This document shows, one piece after another, positions 26,948-35,528 of a stretch of DNA of 64,000 bases (its first letter is position 1; every line of letters starts with the position of its first letter). A program made the translations under genes and the position numbers. The notes under the pieces were generated by a model. The model did not search any database. It was not told the origin of the DNA and worked only from the letters and a program-made list of their open reading frames with translations. Origin of the DNA: Bacteroidota bacterium (GTDB taxonomy: Bacteria; Bacteroidota; Bacteroidia; NS11-12g; UBA955); contig JAGXTF010000075.1 of the NCBI GenBank assembly GCA_018333525.1, positions 1-64,000 on the forward strand. The letters are read 5' to 3'.

Positions 26948-27487
26948 TTGCTTGAAGATGAAGACATCATACAAGGTTGTAGGGAAAATGACCGTCGTGC
27001 CCAGCAGGAGCTGTTCCTGAGGTATGGCCGTAAAATGTTTGGCTACTGCCTCCGTTATTCCGACAACCCCGATGATGCCAACGATCTTCTTCAGGATGGC
27101 TTTATAAAGGTCTTTGACAACATTAAAAGTTATAAGGGGGATAGTCCTCTGCAAGCCTGGATGTCGCGCGTATTTATCAATATGGCCATCACCAGGTTTC
27201 GCAAAAGAAACGCGGGACCGCGATTTGTGGACATGGAAGACGCAGAATTTGCTGAAGATACCGAAGAGGACGTTCAAACGGAAGCCCGGGATCTGGACAA
27301 AGTGATGCAATGTTTACAACAGCTTCCCGAAAAATATCGCCTTGTACTTAACCTGTACGCCATTGATAAATTGGGTCATAAGGAAATAGCAGAACAACTC
27401 GGAATTACCGAGGGCACTTCCAAAAGCCAACTCAGTCGCGCCAGACAAATGTTAAAAAACCTATTGGAGAACAAAAAATCTGAATAA
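26948..27487 (+). CDS. ECF RNA polymerase sigma factor
   Basis: 179 residues. Region 2: QELFLRYGRKMFGYCLRYSDNPDDANDLLQDGFIKVFDNIKSY; region 4: LPEKYRLVLNLYAIDKLGHKEIAEQLGITEGTSKSQLSRARQMLK. The start is a TTG at 26948: the only ATG nearby (26938) is in another frame and stops after five codons, and a stop lies in frame at 26939. The next gene has an N-terminal membrane anchor and is likely its anti-sigma partner. Unlike the first sigma gene in the window there is no FecR. The gene is a typical general ECF sigma of Bacteroidota. Confidence 0.92.
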   Translation: MLEDEDIIQGCRENDRRAQQELFLRYGRKMFGYCLRYSDNPDDANDLLQDGFIKVFDNIKSYKGDSPLQAWMSRVFINMAITRFRKRNAGPRFVDMEDAEFAEDTEEDVQTEARDLDKVMQCLQQLPEKYRLVLNLYAIDKLGHKEIAEQLGITEGTSKSQLSRARQMLKNLLENKKSE

Positions 27488-27512
27488 CGAAAGATTTCAT
27501 ATCGATCAAGTT

Positions 27513-28829
27513 TTGGAGTCCGCCTACGCCGGTTTCGAACCCGCTTTGCCAGCTTTTGCATGGGAAGGCATCGAACACAGGCTGAATGGCCGGAAACGCA
27601 AAGTAGCCCTTCTTTGGTGGAGCGCTGCTGCTATTGTGGTGGCCACCAGTATCACCGGAATTATCTATTGGAATCAACATACAAGTATTCCCGACACTAA
27701 TAGTGCATTTCATAAAGACCAATCTTCCGGAGAAATTCAAAAGCAATCCACTGCACCCGGAAATCAGGGAATGAACGATGCGACTGAGAATACGGAGAAT
27801 CCTGCAGATTTGAATTCTGAAAATAAAAAGGACAATCGTTCTCAGAATTCAACATCCGGAAATGCTTCCAATAAGCCAAATCCAAACACACCGGTTAGAA
27901 TACAGAATGAAGACATCATCCATCCAGAAAATTTGAATCCTGATTTAAATGAAGCGGATGCCAATTCAGGTTCATATGCTGCTACTTTTAATCAATTAAA
28001 CGGATTCGGTTTGCGCTATGAAAATTCAGAAGCAATGCGAGCAGAAATTCAAATTCCTGCGAGTGAATCGCACAAACTGAAATTGAATATTACGCCTCCG
28101 GATCGCGTGATGGGTGCCAGAGTGATGCTGGGATTGGGAGTAGGACAAATTGTTTCACAAACTGGTTTTGGTGTCAATCCAAAATATAAAAATTATGTGC
28201 ATGAGGAATTCCAGAAACAAATGAAAAATGGTGAAGGAATTCTGGGTGCAATGAGCTTCAGCGGAAGTGTCGGATATCGCGTAATTTCCAATCATTATTT
28301 ATATACCGGAATTAATTATTACCAGCGCAGAAATTCAATAAATTTCGATTTCGATTGGCGCGTTCCGGTAACTACAAGTACAGGTGGAGAAAAGCCCGAT
28401 TTGAACGGGAATTACCCAATTAAAAGTTATTTTACTTTTGTGAATCATACCAAATTTGAGGGTACAAATACCTATACAGAAATAGATATTCCACTGGGTT
28501 GGTATGCGCAATATAAAGTTGGTAAAAAATTCACCTTTATTCCTTCTGTTTCCGCCAATATTGGATTTATTTCAATCGGAAGTAATAATGTAACATTGGG
28601 GTATAAAGATTTGGATGCAATTGCACAACCCAAATCCTGGTACCGCAGTTCCATCATGCTTTTCAATGGATCTGCCGGAATTTACAGAGACTTAAATAAT
28701 AAAATAAAATGGGGTATAAATGCCAATGCAAATTACACTGCTACTCCTTTGTATGATGCAGGGCAAACCCTGAGACCCCGGGCTTTCACAGGTGGTTTAA
28801 CTACCCAAATAATATGGAGGCTTGACTGA
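27513..28829 (+). CDS. Single-pass membrane protein with C-terminal barrel-like domain, possible anti-sigma factor
   Basis: 438 residues from a TTG; the frame also allows a CTG at 27480 that would overlap the sigma gene, and the sequence NNERFHIDQVL upstream of the TTG looks coding, so the true start is uncertain. Residues 1-28 are cytoplasmic, 31-53 form one membrane span (VALLWWSAAAIVVATSITGIIYW), 55-150 is low-complexity and rich in Asn, Ser and Glu, and 165-438 resembles a porin-like beta-barrel domain (GYRVISNHYLYTGINYYQRRN, LGWYAQYKVGKKFTFIPSVSANIG). An inner-membrane anchor joined to a barrel-like domain is unusual. Position right behind an ECF sigma gene suggests it regulates that sigma. 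Confidence 0.6.
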   Translation: MESAYAGFEPALPAFAWEGIEHRLNGRKRKVALLWWSAAAIVVATSITGIIYWNQHTSIPDTNSAFHKDQSSGEIQKQSTAPGNQGMNDATENTENPADLNSENKKDNRSQNSTSGNASNKPNPNTPVRIQNEDIIHPENLNPDLNEADANSGSYAATFNQLNGFGLRYENSEAMRAEIQIPASESHKLKLNITPPDRVMGARVMLGLGVGQIVSQTGFGVNPKYKNYVHEEFQKQMKNGEGILGAMSFSGSVGYRVISNHYLYTGINYYQRRNSINFDFDWRVPVTTSTGGEKPDLNGNYPIKSYFTFVNHTKFEGTNTYTEIDIPLGWYAQYKVGKKFTFIPSVSANIGFISIGSNNVTLGYKDLDAIAQPKSWYRSSIMLFNGSAGIYRDLNNKIKWGINANANYTATPLYDAGQTLRPRAFTGGLTTQIIWRLD

Positions 28830-28832
28830 TCA

Positions 28833-31292
28833 ATGACAAGTAATTGTTTCATATGGTATAAATTGCACAGTGTGAGGAAACTGCTGGTTACAGGCTTTTC
28901 ATTACTGTGCTTTCCTTTGTTGGCACAGGTGCTGCAACCTCTTGGTAAAGGTTTACCCTCGAAGGTTGTGGCATCCTTTGCCGCTGGTAATGAGTACCTT
29001 GCATTGTTTCATGATTCATCCACCATCCCTGCACAACACACTGTTGCCAGATGGAATGGTGCTTACTGGAGCTATTTTCCCGGATTAAAAACTCCCGGAA
29101 TTATCACCGGAACCAATGGTGAAAAATACCATTTTAATTCGGTGGTTTTATATAAAGATACCATGTATGTAGGGGCTTATATCGAGTCACCCTCCGATGT
29201 TTTGGCCAATGTTGACCATCTGTACAAATGGGATGGAAAAGCCTGGGTAGTAATGACGAATACCATCAGTTCCAAAAATTATGGTATCAAAGCCATGACG
29301 GTTTTTGATGGCAAAATGATTGTTGCCGGTAAATTTCAAAACATGCTTGGAATGGGTGTGGTAGATAATATCGCAGCATACAATGGAAATTCATGGAGTT
29401 TTTTAGGGGATAGTATAACAAAACAAGGAACCGACGGAGAAATCAATGCTTTGGTTGTAGAAGGAGACCGTTTGTATATCGGTGGTAATTTTCAAAAATT
29501 CGCAGGCTCTGTTACTGGAAATTTGGCATATTATACAGCAACCAATCCAACCTGGGGTGGCATTGGAAGTCCTTTCAGCAGGCCGGTTGACGGGCTTGCA
29601 AGTTACAACGGAACATTAGCAGCTATTTCTTTGGGTAATATTACAGACCCTGCAGAAATTAGAATATTTAAAAACTATTCATGGTCAAGCGCCATAGATT
29701 TTTCGGAATACAGCCTGAGTGAACCACTCACCATTGCCGGTACAAATTCCTACTTGCTGATTGGCGGAAATTTTGTAAAAAATGGTGGAGGTGCCAATTT
29801 ATTGCGCTATGAAAACGATACATTATTTGCAACTGGAAATAAAATATCAGGTAACTTCACATTGGGTCAACGGGGCTCCGAAGCATTTATCTGGGGCGAG
29901 TTTTCAGAGTCCAATACAGGTATTCGGTATATATCCAAAATAGAAGCTTATTCCGGTGATGTAACCGGTTATTTGTTTTACGACAAGGATCAGAATTGCA
30001 CCATGGAATCCACAGATCCGGGATTAAAGAATATTCTGGTAAGGTTTGAAGGAAATTCAAAAATATTTTTTGCAATGACCAATTCCGATGGGAAATTCGT
30101 TGCTACATTACCAGAAGGAATTTATTCTGTTTCTGCATTTCCCGGTTTGCACTGGATCAACAATTGTCCAACCAATTACGCGGTTAAAGTGCGTAAAGGA
30201 AAATACAGCTGGCTGAGCCTTGGTCAATACATGGCTCCCAACACGCAAGACGTGGAATTGCATTTGGGTGCAGCCACTTCTCCTACCATCAATGCCGGTG
30301 ATAAAATCAAATATATTATTACCATAAAAAATACAGGTAATACCATATTGAATGGCACTACCATTCATTATAACCACAATTCCAGACTGGTTAATTTTAC
30401 CAGCAACCCTGCAGCAGATAATTATGATGCATCCAGATACGAAGCTACATTTACCGTATTGGATTTAAAACCCGGAGAAACGCGCACCATTGAAGTATTT
30501 CTGAATTTGCCATCGGATGCAACAGCGGAAGAAAAATTTGATTGTAATTTGAAAGCAGGATCTTTATTTACCGCATCTGATGCGAATAAAGAAGATAATT
30601 TTGATACGCTTTCTTTAGGAGTAATGCAGGGTAAAAGTGGATCGGTTTTTAAAGAAGGAACTTCAGGAGATCTGGTGAATATATCTGTAACCAGATTGAA
30701 ATATGAAGTGCATTTTTCCAATGTTTCCGGTGAAAAAGTACAACGTGTGGTGTTGATGGATAGTATTGACAAAACAGTACAACTTCGCTACATGCATGTA
30801 AGTACCATTTTCCCGCCAGCTTCCTGGGACATTGTAAATGATATTTTGGTGGTGCAATACGACAATGCCAATTTATCTGCACAGGAATTAGATCCTTCCC
30901 AGAGCAATGGTTATGTTACTTATTATCTCGAATTATACAAACCTTTGCAGCATAATGACAAGGTGCACAATCGCGCCACATGCGATTTTGACAGCAAATG
31001 GTTTGGCACTTCAAATACAGTAGTTGTAACGATGGTAGATCCGAATCTGGGAGTGAAAATGTTAAAACCGGGGGAATTAAAAGTATATCCCAATCCATCT
31101 TTTGGAACCATACATATTGAATTTTTGAAGAATTACACCGGTGAAATAGTGATGACAGATAATGCCGGAAAAGTGGTAAAACATTGGCATTCCAATAGCA
31201 ATGAAATTGCGTTGAGTACCGATGGAATTGAAGCCGGAATTTATATGCTTCGCACTACTGTCGGTGCAGCAATGGTTACTATTTCCAAATAA
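28833..31292 (+). CDS. Large secreted protein with type IX sorting domain
   Basis: 819 residues. Signal peptide after a basic start (KLLVTGFSLLCFPLLAQ). Residues about 35-370 hold propeller-like repeats with W-N/D-G-x-x-W (VARWNGAYWSYF, KWDGKAWVVM, AYNGNSWSFLG, LYIGGNFQKFAG). Then an SdrD_B-like domain (GYLFYDKDQNCTMESTDPGLKNI), a DUF11/CARDB-like module (NAGDKIKYIITIKNTGNTIL), a second such module typical of Bacteroidota adhesins (YEVHFSNVSGEKVQRVVLMDSI), and a C-terminal type A sorting domain (LKVYPNPSFGTIHIEF ... GIEAGIYMLRT). It should be exported by the type IX system and held on the surface. Starts 3 bases after the anti-sigma-like gene, so it may belong to the sigma operon. Confidence 0.82.
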   Translation: MTSNCFIWYKLHSVRKLLVTGFSLLCFPLLAQVLQPLGKGLPSKVVASFAAGNEYLALFHDSSTIPAQHTVARWNGAYWSYFPGLKTPGIITGTNGEKYHFNSVVLYKDTMYVGAYIESPSDVLANVDHLYKWDGKAWVVMTNTISSKNYGIKAMTVFDGKMIVAGKFQNMLGMGVVDNIAAYNGNSWSFLGDSITKQGTDGEINALVVEGDRLYIGGNFQKFAGSVTGNLAYYTATNPTWGGIGSPFSRPVDGLASYNGTLAAISLGNITDPAEIRIFKNYSWSSAIDFSEYSLSEPLTIAGTNSYLLIGGNFVKNGGGANLLRYENDTLFATGNKISGNFTLGQRGSEAFIWGEFSESNTGIRYISKIEAYSGDVTGYLFYDKDQNCTMESTDPGLKNILVRFEGNSKIFFAMTNSDGKFVATLPEGIYSVSAFPGLHWINNCPTNYAVKVRKGKYSWLSLGQYMAPNTQDVELHLGAATSPTINAGDKIKYIITIKNTGNTILNGTTIHYNHNSRLVNFTSNPAADNYDASRYEATFTVLDLKPGETRTIEVFLNLPSDATAEEKFDCNLKAGSLFTASDANKEDNFDTLSLGVMQGKSGSVFKEGTSGDLVNISVTRLKYEVHFSNVSGEKVQRVVLMDSIDKTVQLRYMHVSTIFPPASWDIVNDILVVQYDNANLSAQELDPSQSNGYVTYYLELYKPLQHNDKVHNRATCDFDSKWFGTSNTVVVTMVDPNLGVKMLKPGELKVYPNPSFGTIHIEFLKNYTGEIVMTDNAGKVVKHWHSNSNEIALSTDGIEAGIYMLRTTVGAAMVTISK

Positions 31293-31303
31293 TTTAGTTT
31301 GAT

Positions 31304-31903
31304 TTAATGCATCAATCCGGGTAAAACCTTTTTGGTTAATTCCTGATTGTAATGAACGAATTTTTCAAGTCCAATATCATATTCGGTATTCCCAACGCTG
31401 TTACCTGCCGGATCCAAAGCCTTTTGCGTAAACTGGCTTTCAAACATTTTTGCAGAAACCACACTGGATAAATCCATGGCGCTTACCAGTTTGTTCAATA
31501 CGTAACTTAATTGAACGGAGGGAATTCGTCCCCCACGCCCTGAACTGGTTCCGCAGGTTGCGAATATTTTTTTCCCCCAACATTCTGCAAAATCTTTATT
31601 CCCAAACTGGTTGATGAGATTAATGATTTCCGCACTGGGAAACCAATTGTATTCTGGAGAAATAACAAATATCAAATCGGAATTGGCCATTGCATCATAC
31701 ACCGATTTTTGAAAAACAGAGAATTGATCTTTATGCAGGTTTTGCCCGTTGTGAAATGGAATATCGTATTGAGTAAAATCAGGCAGGAATATATCGGATT
31801 CATGTGCTCCGGATTCCAGCAAAATACGTTTTATAGCGAGACCGACTTTAGTCGTATTGGAGTTTTTACGTGAACTACCACACAGGATTGCATACATCTT
31901 CAA
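31304..31903 (-). CDS. NAD(P)H-dependent FMN reductase family protein
   Basis: 199 residues with a flavodoxin-like fold: phosphate loop CGSSRKNSNTTKVG (residues 8-21), then DLIFVISPEYNWFPSAEIINLINQF, the SPEYN motif of the NADPH-dependent FMN reductase family, and KIFATCGTSSGRGG. Reduces FMN or quinones with NAD(P)H. Its start overlaps the MeaB stop by 4 bases, so the two are translated together. Convergent with the large surface protein, separated by 11 bases. Confidence 0.88.
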   Translation of the reverse strand: MKMYAILCGSSRKNSNTTKVGLAIKRILLESGAHESDIFLPDFTQYDIPFHNGQNLHKDQFSVFQKSVYDAMANSDLIFVISPEYNWFPSAEIINLINQFGNKDFAECWGKKIFATCGTSSGRGGRIPSVQLSYVLNKLVSAMDLSSVVSAKMFESQFTQKALDPAGNSVGNTEYDIGLEKFVHYNQELTKKVLPGLMH

Positions 31904-32799
31904 TAAAATTGTTTACTGTAGAGATACAAATTAAATCCGGGTTTGTTCATTTTGTCTTTAAGATCCAATGCAATTTTATGCAGATCGAATTCCTTCATCT
32001 TATGACGGGCAACCAGCATCTCTATTTTCTCTGCAAGCAATAAATATTTTCGTTCATCCGTATGCATGGATGCCGCATGTTCTGCAATGGCCAGAGATAA
32101 CAATTCTATTCCTGTGTTTTCGGTTGCCACAGTAGAAATAACCGGGATTTTCCAATGGCCACTTTTGGAGTGCACCATGTCGCGAAGAAACTGTGCGAAT
32201 TTTTCCGCACCATCCCGATCACTTTTATTCACTACAAAAATGTCTGCAATTTCCATGACACCGCTTTTTAGAACCTGTACTTCATCGCCACCTTCCGGCA
32301 CAGTTACTACTACCGTTGTATCTGCAATTCCTGCAATTTCTACTTCGCTTTGTCCAACACCAACTGTTTCTATAACAATATTATCAAATCCTGAATTTTT
32401 AAAAATGTCAGTAATTTCAATTATGGACGCGGAAAGTCCGCCCAAACTACCTCTGGTGCTCAGGCTGCGAATGAAAACATTGGGATGGGTGAATAATCCG
32501 GCCATGCGTAACCGGTCTCCCAAAAGGCTTCCAAAATTGAATGGAGATGCAGGATCTACTGCAATTACTGCCACTTTTCTTCCCGTTGATGCCCAAAGTG
32601 TAACCAGGTTATTTACCAGACTGCTTTTGCCGGCACCCGGAGGTCCGGTAAATCCAACTACCGGAATCCTTCGCGAGGAATCCAAAGACTCCAGAATTTC
32701 CTGATAACCTTTGCTGTGATTTTCAACCAAACTTATTGCTCTGGCAATGGTTTTGGGATCTCCTGCATGCAATAGATTCAGAAATTCTTTCACTGGCAC
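31900..32799 (-). CDS. meaB: MeaB-type GTPase, methylmalonyl-CoA mutase chaperone
   Basis: 299 residues. P loop GPPGAGKSSL near residue 53, VIAVDPASPF switch region, RMAGLFTHPNVFIRSLSTRGSLGG, ETVGVGQSEVEIAG and the base motif NKSDRDGA. MeaB/ArgK GTPases load and protect adenosylcobalamin on methylmalonyl-CoA mutase. The mutase genes are not in the window. Starts at GTG with a TATCTTCG box 4 bases before it. Forms a two-gene operon with the FMN reductase. Confidence 0.92.
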   Translation of the reverse strand: MPVKEFLNLLHAGDPKTIARAISLVENHSKGYQEILESLDSSRRIPVVGFTGPPGAGKSSLVNNLVTLWASTGRKVAVIAVDPASPFNFGSLLGDRLRMAGLFTHPNVFIRSLSTRGSLGGLSASIIEITDIFKNSGFDNIVIETVGVGQSEVEIAGIADTTVVVTVPEGGDEVQVLKSGVMEIADIFVVNKSDRDGAEKFAQFLRDMVHSKSGHWKIPVISTVATENTGIELLSLAIAEHAASMHTDERKYLLLAEKIEMLVARHKMKEFDLHKIALDLKDKMNKPGFNLYLYSKQFY

Positions 32800-32803
32800 C
32801 TTG

Positions 32804-32811
32804 CGAAGATA
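32804..32811 (-). promoter_or_regulatory. Promoter -7 box of meaB (TATCTTCG)
   Basis: Minus-strand TATCTTCG, one base off TAnnTTTG, ends 4 bases before the GTG start of meaB. Confidence 0.4.
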
Positions 32812-33090
32812 GGGAAGAGATAATTCAATTTTTCGGTGTTCATTTGGATTCTAAATTTAGTATAAACCCATTTTTATCCTTCAAAACAATAGTGAAAAAT
32901 GCAAAATATGAATGTGAAATTTGCATCCGATGGAAAATTTCGCAGAGATAAATTCTTTCGTCAACAATTTGCACATTTCGCAAAATTCTTAAATTTGAAT
33001 TGGGTAAACCTCAAAAACCTTAGCTGAATTCACTTGATTTTTGTTTGCGATACATGACCCGGTTGGGAATTGTATTTTAAATAAAGAAAA

Positions 33091-34302
33091 ATGATTCAAT
33101 TAATTGCTGTATTTATTCCTGTTTTTTTACTCGCTGTCGCGATCGAATGGTATTTTTCCAATAAACGCGGAGACAATCGCTATACCACGGGAAACACTTT
33201 GATGAACATAGCCATTGGTGCAGTGGATCAGGTGGGTGGAATTGCCTACATGTTTTTGTTGTATCTGGTAATGGATTATGTTTATGACCACTTTAGATTT
33301 TTTACCCAGAATGATTCCTGGTACCAATGGATAATCGGATATATAGCGATCGATTTTCTTTCTTATTGGTACCATCGGTTTTCACACAGGGTAAACATTC
33401 TTTGGGCGGGACATATTACCCATCATTCCTCCGAATTGTACAATCTTTCCAATTCCTTTCGTACCAGTTTATTTCAGGGATTTAACAGAATTGTGTTTTG
33501 GGCTTTTTTACCGTTGTTCGGTTTTGATCCCATAATCATGATCGTTATTTTTAAAATTTCCGGTGTGTATGAATTTTTTCTACATACGGAATACATTCCC
33601 AAACTTGGATTTCTGGAAAAGATATTTATTACACCGTCAGCACACCGCGTACATCATGGAAAAAATGATATATATATAGACAAAAATTACGGTTCAAATC
33701 TGGTGATTTGGGATAAAATATTTGGCACGTATCAGGAGGAAACTGAAAAAGTAATTTATGGAGTGAAGGCAACTTACATAGATCAGGATCCTTTAAACGC
33801 CATAGGGTTTCATTACTTCTATCTGCTCCGCGCAATAAAAGGTACGCAAAATTTCAGGGATAAAATCAAGTTTATTTTCATGCCTCCGGAATGGAGATCA
33901 GTTTCTGAGGATACTATAATCGAAACGAAAAAAGCAGGCTTTGTTGAATTGAATATCAAATGGAAAAAATATACCAATTTTCAGTTTATTTTTGGATGTA
34001 TCGGATTTGTTCTGACTTTAGCATTTCAGTATTATTTATCTGCATGGGATCTCGCACTTTGCTTTGGAGTATTTCTGTTTTCAATTATAGAATCAGCGAA
34101 AATCCGCAATGGCTCAGAAGAAATAGCCAATGATAAAAACTATATTTTGCGATATTGGATTGTTTTTCTTCCTGTTTTATTTTCGGTTATATTTTATAAA
34201 GAAAGTTTTCTGATGCCCTTGTTGTGGTACCAATTGATTGTTTTGGTTTATACCGCAGTAATTTCAGCGCGGGTTAGATCGAATGAGATAAAGTGGAGGT
34301 GA
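33091..34302 (+). CDS. Sterol desaturase / fatty acid hydroxylase family membrane protein
   Basis: 403 residues. The di-iron His motifs are present: DFLSYWYHRFSHRVN (about 90-104), HITHHSSE (near 109) and SAHRVHHGKN (near 184). Hydrophobic spans at 1-18, 45-65, 78-95, 140-158 and several in the C-terminal 120 residues, which form an extra hydrophobic domain as in alkylglycerol monooxygenase-like members. Hydroxylates a lipid chain using oxygen; the substrate is not predictable. Alone between divergent meaB and convergent tsaD. Confidence 0.88.
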   Translation: MIQLIAVFIPVFLLAVAIEWYFSNKRGDNRYTTGNTLMNIAIGAVDQVGGIAYMFLLYLVMDYVYDHFRFFTQNDSWYQWIIGYIAIDFLSYWYHRFSHRVNILWAGHITHHSSELYNLSNSFRTSLFQGFNRIVFWAFLPLFGFDPIIMIVIFKISGVYEFFLHTEYIPKLGFLEKIFITPSAHRVHHGKNDIYIDKNYGSNLVIWDKIFGTYQEETEKVIYGVKATYIDQDPLNAIGFHYFYLLRAIKGTQNFRDKIKFIFMPPEWRSVSEDTIIETKKAGFVELNIKWKKYTNFQFIFGCIGFVLTLAFQYYLSAWDLALCFGVFLFSIIESAKIRNGSEEIANDKNYILRYWIVFLPVLFSVIFYKESFLMPLLWYQLIVLVYTAVISARVRSNEIKWR

Positions 34303-34370
34303 GGAAAATGGCTTCCGGCCTCTGGATTTAGGCTGCTTGCTCGAGATGTCGTTGATTTGGGGCGTTGTCG

Positions 34371-34390
34371 GCGCTTCCTGCAGGAAGCGC
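34371..34390. repeat. Perfect 20-bp palindrome
   Basis: GCGCTTCCTG / CAGGAAGCGC is perfect with no loop, and its left arm recurs at 34439-34448 (GCGCTTCCTG). It lies between the convergent hydroxylase and tsaD genes. No T run, so terminator function is doubtful. Confidence 0.6.
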
Positions 34391-34476
34391 ATTTCATTGT
34401 CAGAAGCTGCCACATTCATAGTAAGCACGCGTTGCATGCGCTTCCTGCAAAAAGCTTATGGCAAAAAATGATTGAA

Positions 34477-35484
34477 TTATTTTCCCATTCTGACAAAGGG
34501 CAAGGCTCCCAGATCCGTTGTATGTCCCGATTCCAACAGGTAATGGCCTGCTGCGGCAATCATTGCTGCATTGTCTGTACAATATTCAAAGGCGGGAATT
34601 AACGCAGGAATTCCGGTTACTTTGGAAATATTCAAAAAGTCTTTTCTGAGTTGAGAATTTGCGCTTACACCACCGGCCAACGCAATATTTCCGGGTTGAA
34701 ATTTGTGAATGGCCATGCGTGTTTTTTTCAATAAGTAATCTACAATACTGTGCTGGTAAGATGCACAAATGTGATACAATTCCATTTCAACAAAATCCGG
34801 ATCTTTTATTTTTTCATCACGCAAAAAATAGAGCAAACTGGTTTTAATTCCGCTAAAACTAAAATGCAATTCCGGGACTTTTCCTTCCGGGAATTTGAAT
34901 TTCAATGGGTCGCCTAATTTTGCATATTTATCAATTAATGGCCCGCCAGGATATGGCAGTCCCATCATTTTTGCACCTTTGTCAAATGCTTCCCCCGCGG
35001 CATCATCCATGGTACTGCCAACAATTTCCATTTCCATGTAGCTTTTCACCAAAAGCAACTGGGTATGTCCGCCACTTACGAGTAAACATAATATGGGGAA
35101 AACAGGATTCGGTGTTTCAATGTACAGCGCGGCAACATGCGCCTGTAAATGATTCACCCCAATCAATGGTTTTCCGGTAGAAAGACTCAGTCCCTTGGCA
35201 AAATTGCCACCAACATGCAACGATCCTATCAAACCTGGCCCCTGGGTATAGGCTATAGCATCCACATCCTGAATTTTAAGGTTAGCCTGATTCAGTGCCT
35301 GATCCGTAACAGGAACAATATGACTCTGATGTGCCCTGCTGGCCAATTCCGGTACCACACCTCCATATTTTTCATGTACAGCCTGACCGGCAACTACGTT
35401 GGCAAGGATTTTGCCCTTATGCCAAATGGCTGCAGCGGTATCATCGCAACTGCTTTCAATGCCCAATATTGTGGAATAACGCAT
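34477..35484 (-). CDS. tsaD: tRNA threonylcarbamoyladenosine transferase TsaD
   Basis: 335 residues, full length. Starts with LGIESSCDDTAAAI; metal ligands in SRAHQSHIVPV (HxxxH near 112-116); QGPGLIGSL; GGHTQLLLV; MDDAAGEAFDKGAK; the late LAGGVSANSQLR and CTDNAAMIA motifs. With TsaB, TsaC and TsaE it makes t6A37 on ANN-decoding tRNAs, an essential step. The partner genes are not in the window. Divergent from tamB with 44 bases between the start codons. Confidence 0.96.
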   Translation of the reverse strand: MRYSTILGIESSCDDTAAAIWHKGKILANVVAGQAVHEKYGGVVPELASRAHQSHIVPVTDQALNQANLKIQDVDAIAYTQGPGLIGSLHVGGNFAKGLSLSTGKPLIGVNHLQAHVAALYIETPNPVFPILCLLVSGGHTQLLLVKSYMEMEIVGSTMDDAAGEAFDKGAKMMGLPYPGGPLIDKYAKLGDPLKFKFPEGKVPELHFSFSGIKTSLLYFLRDEKIKDPDFVEMELYHICASYQHSIVDYLLKKTRMAIHKFQPGNIALAGGVSANSQLRKDFLNISKVTGIPALIPAFEYCTDNAAMIAAAGHYLLESGHTTDLGALPFVRMGK

Positions 35485-35515
35485 AGGAAGTTGATTTTGC
35501 CACCTGCATCCCGGC

Positions 35516-35523
35516 TAACTTTG
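35516..35523 (+). promoter_or_regulatory. Promoter -7 box of the tamB-like gene (TAACTTTG)
   Basis: TAACTTTG matches TAnnTTTG and ends 5 bases before the TTG start codon at 35529, with a TTG 16 bases upstream as a possible -33 element. Confidence 0.45.
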
Positions 35524-35528
35524 AAGCT

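Noticed and set aside
26938-26955. ATG at 26938 as start of the ECF sigma gene
   Set aside because: It is in another frame and stops after five codons; the sigma frame has a stop at 26939 and only the TTG at 26948.
32066-32704. 212-codon frame antisense to meaB
   Set aside because: Lies wholly inside a well-supported GTPase gene on the other strand and has no recognisable motifs. The same holds for long antisense frames in tamB, ftcD, ychF and the TonB receptor.
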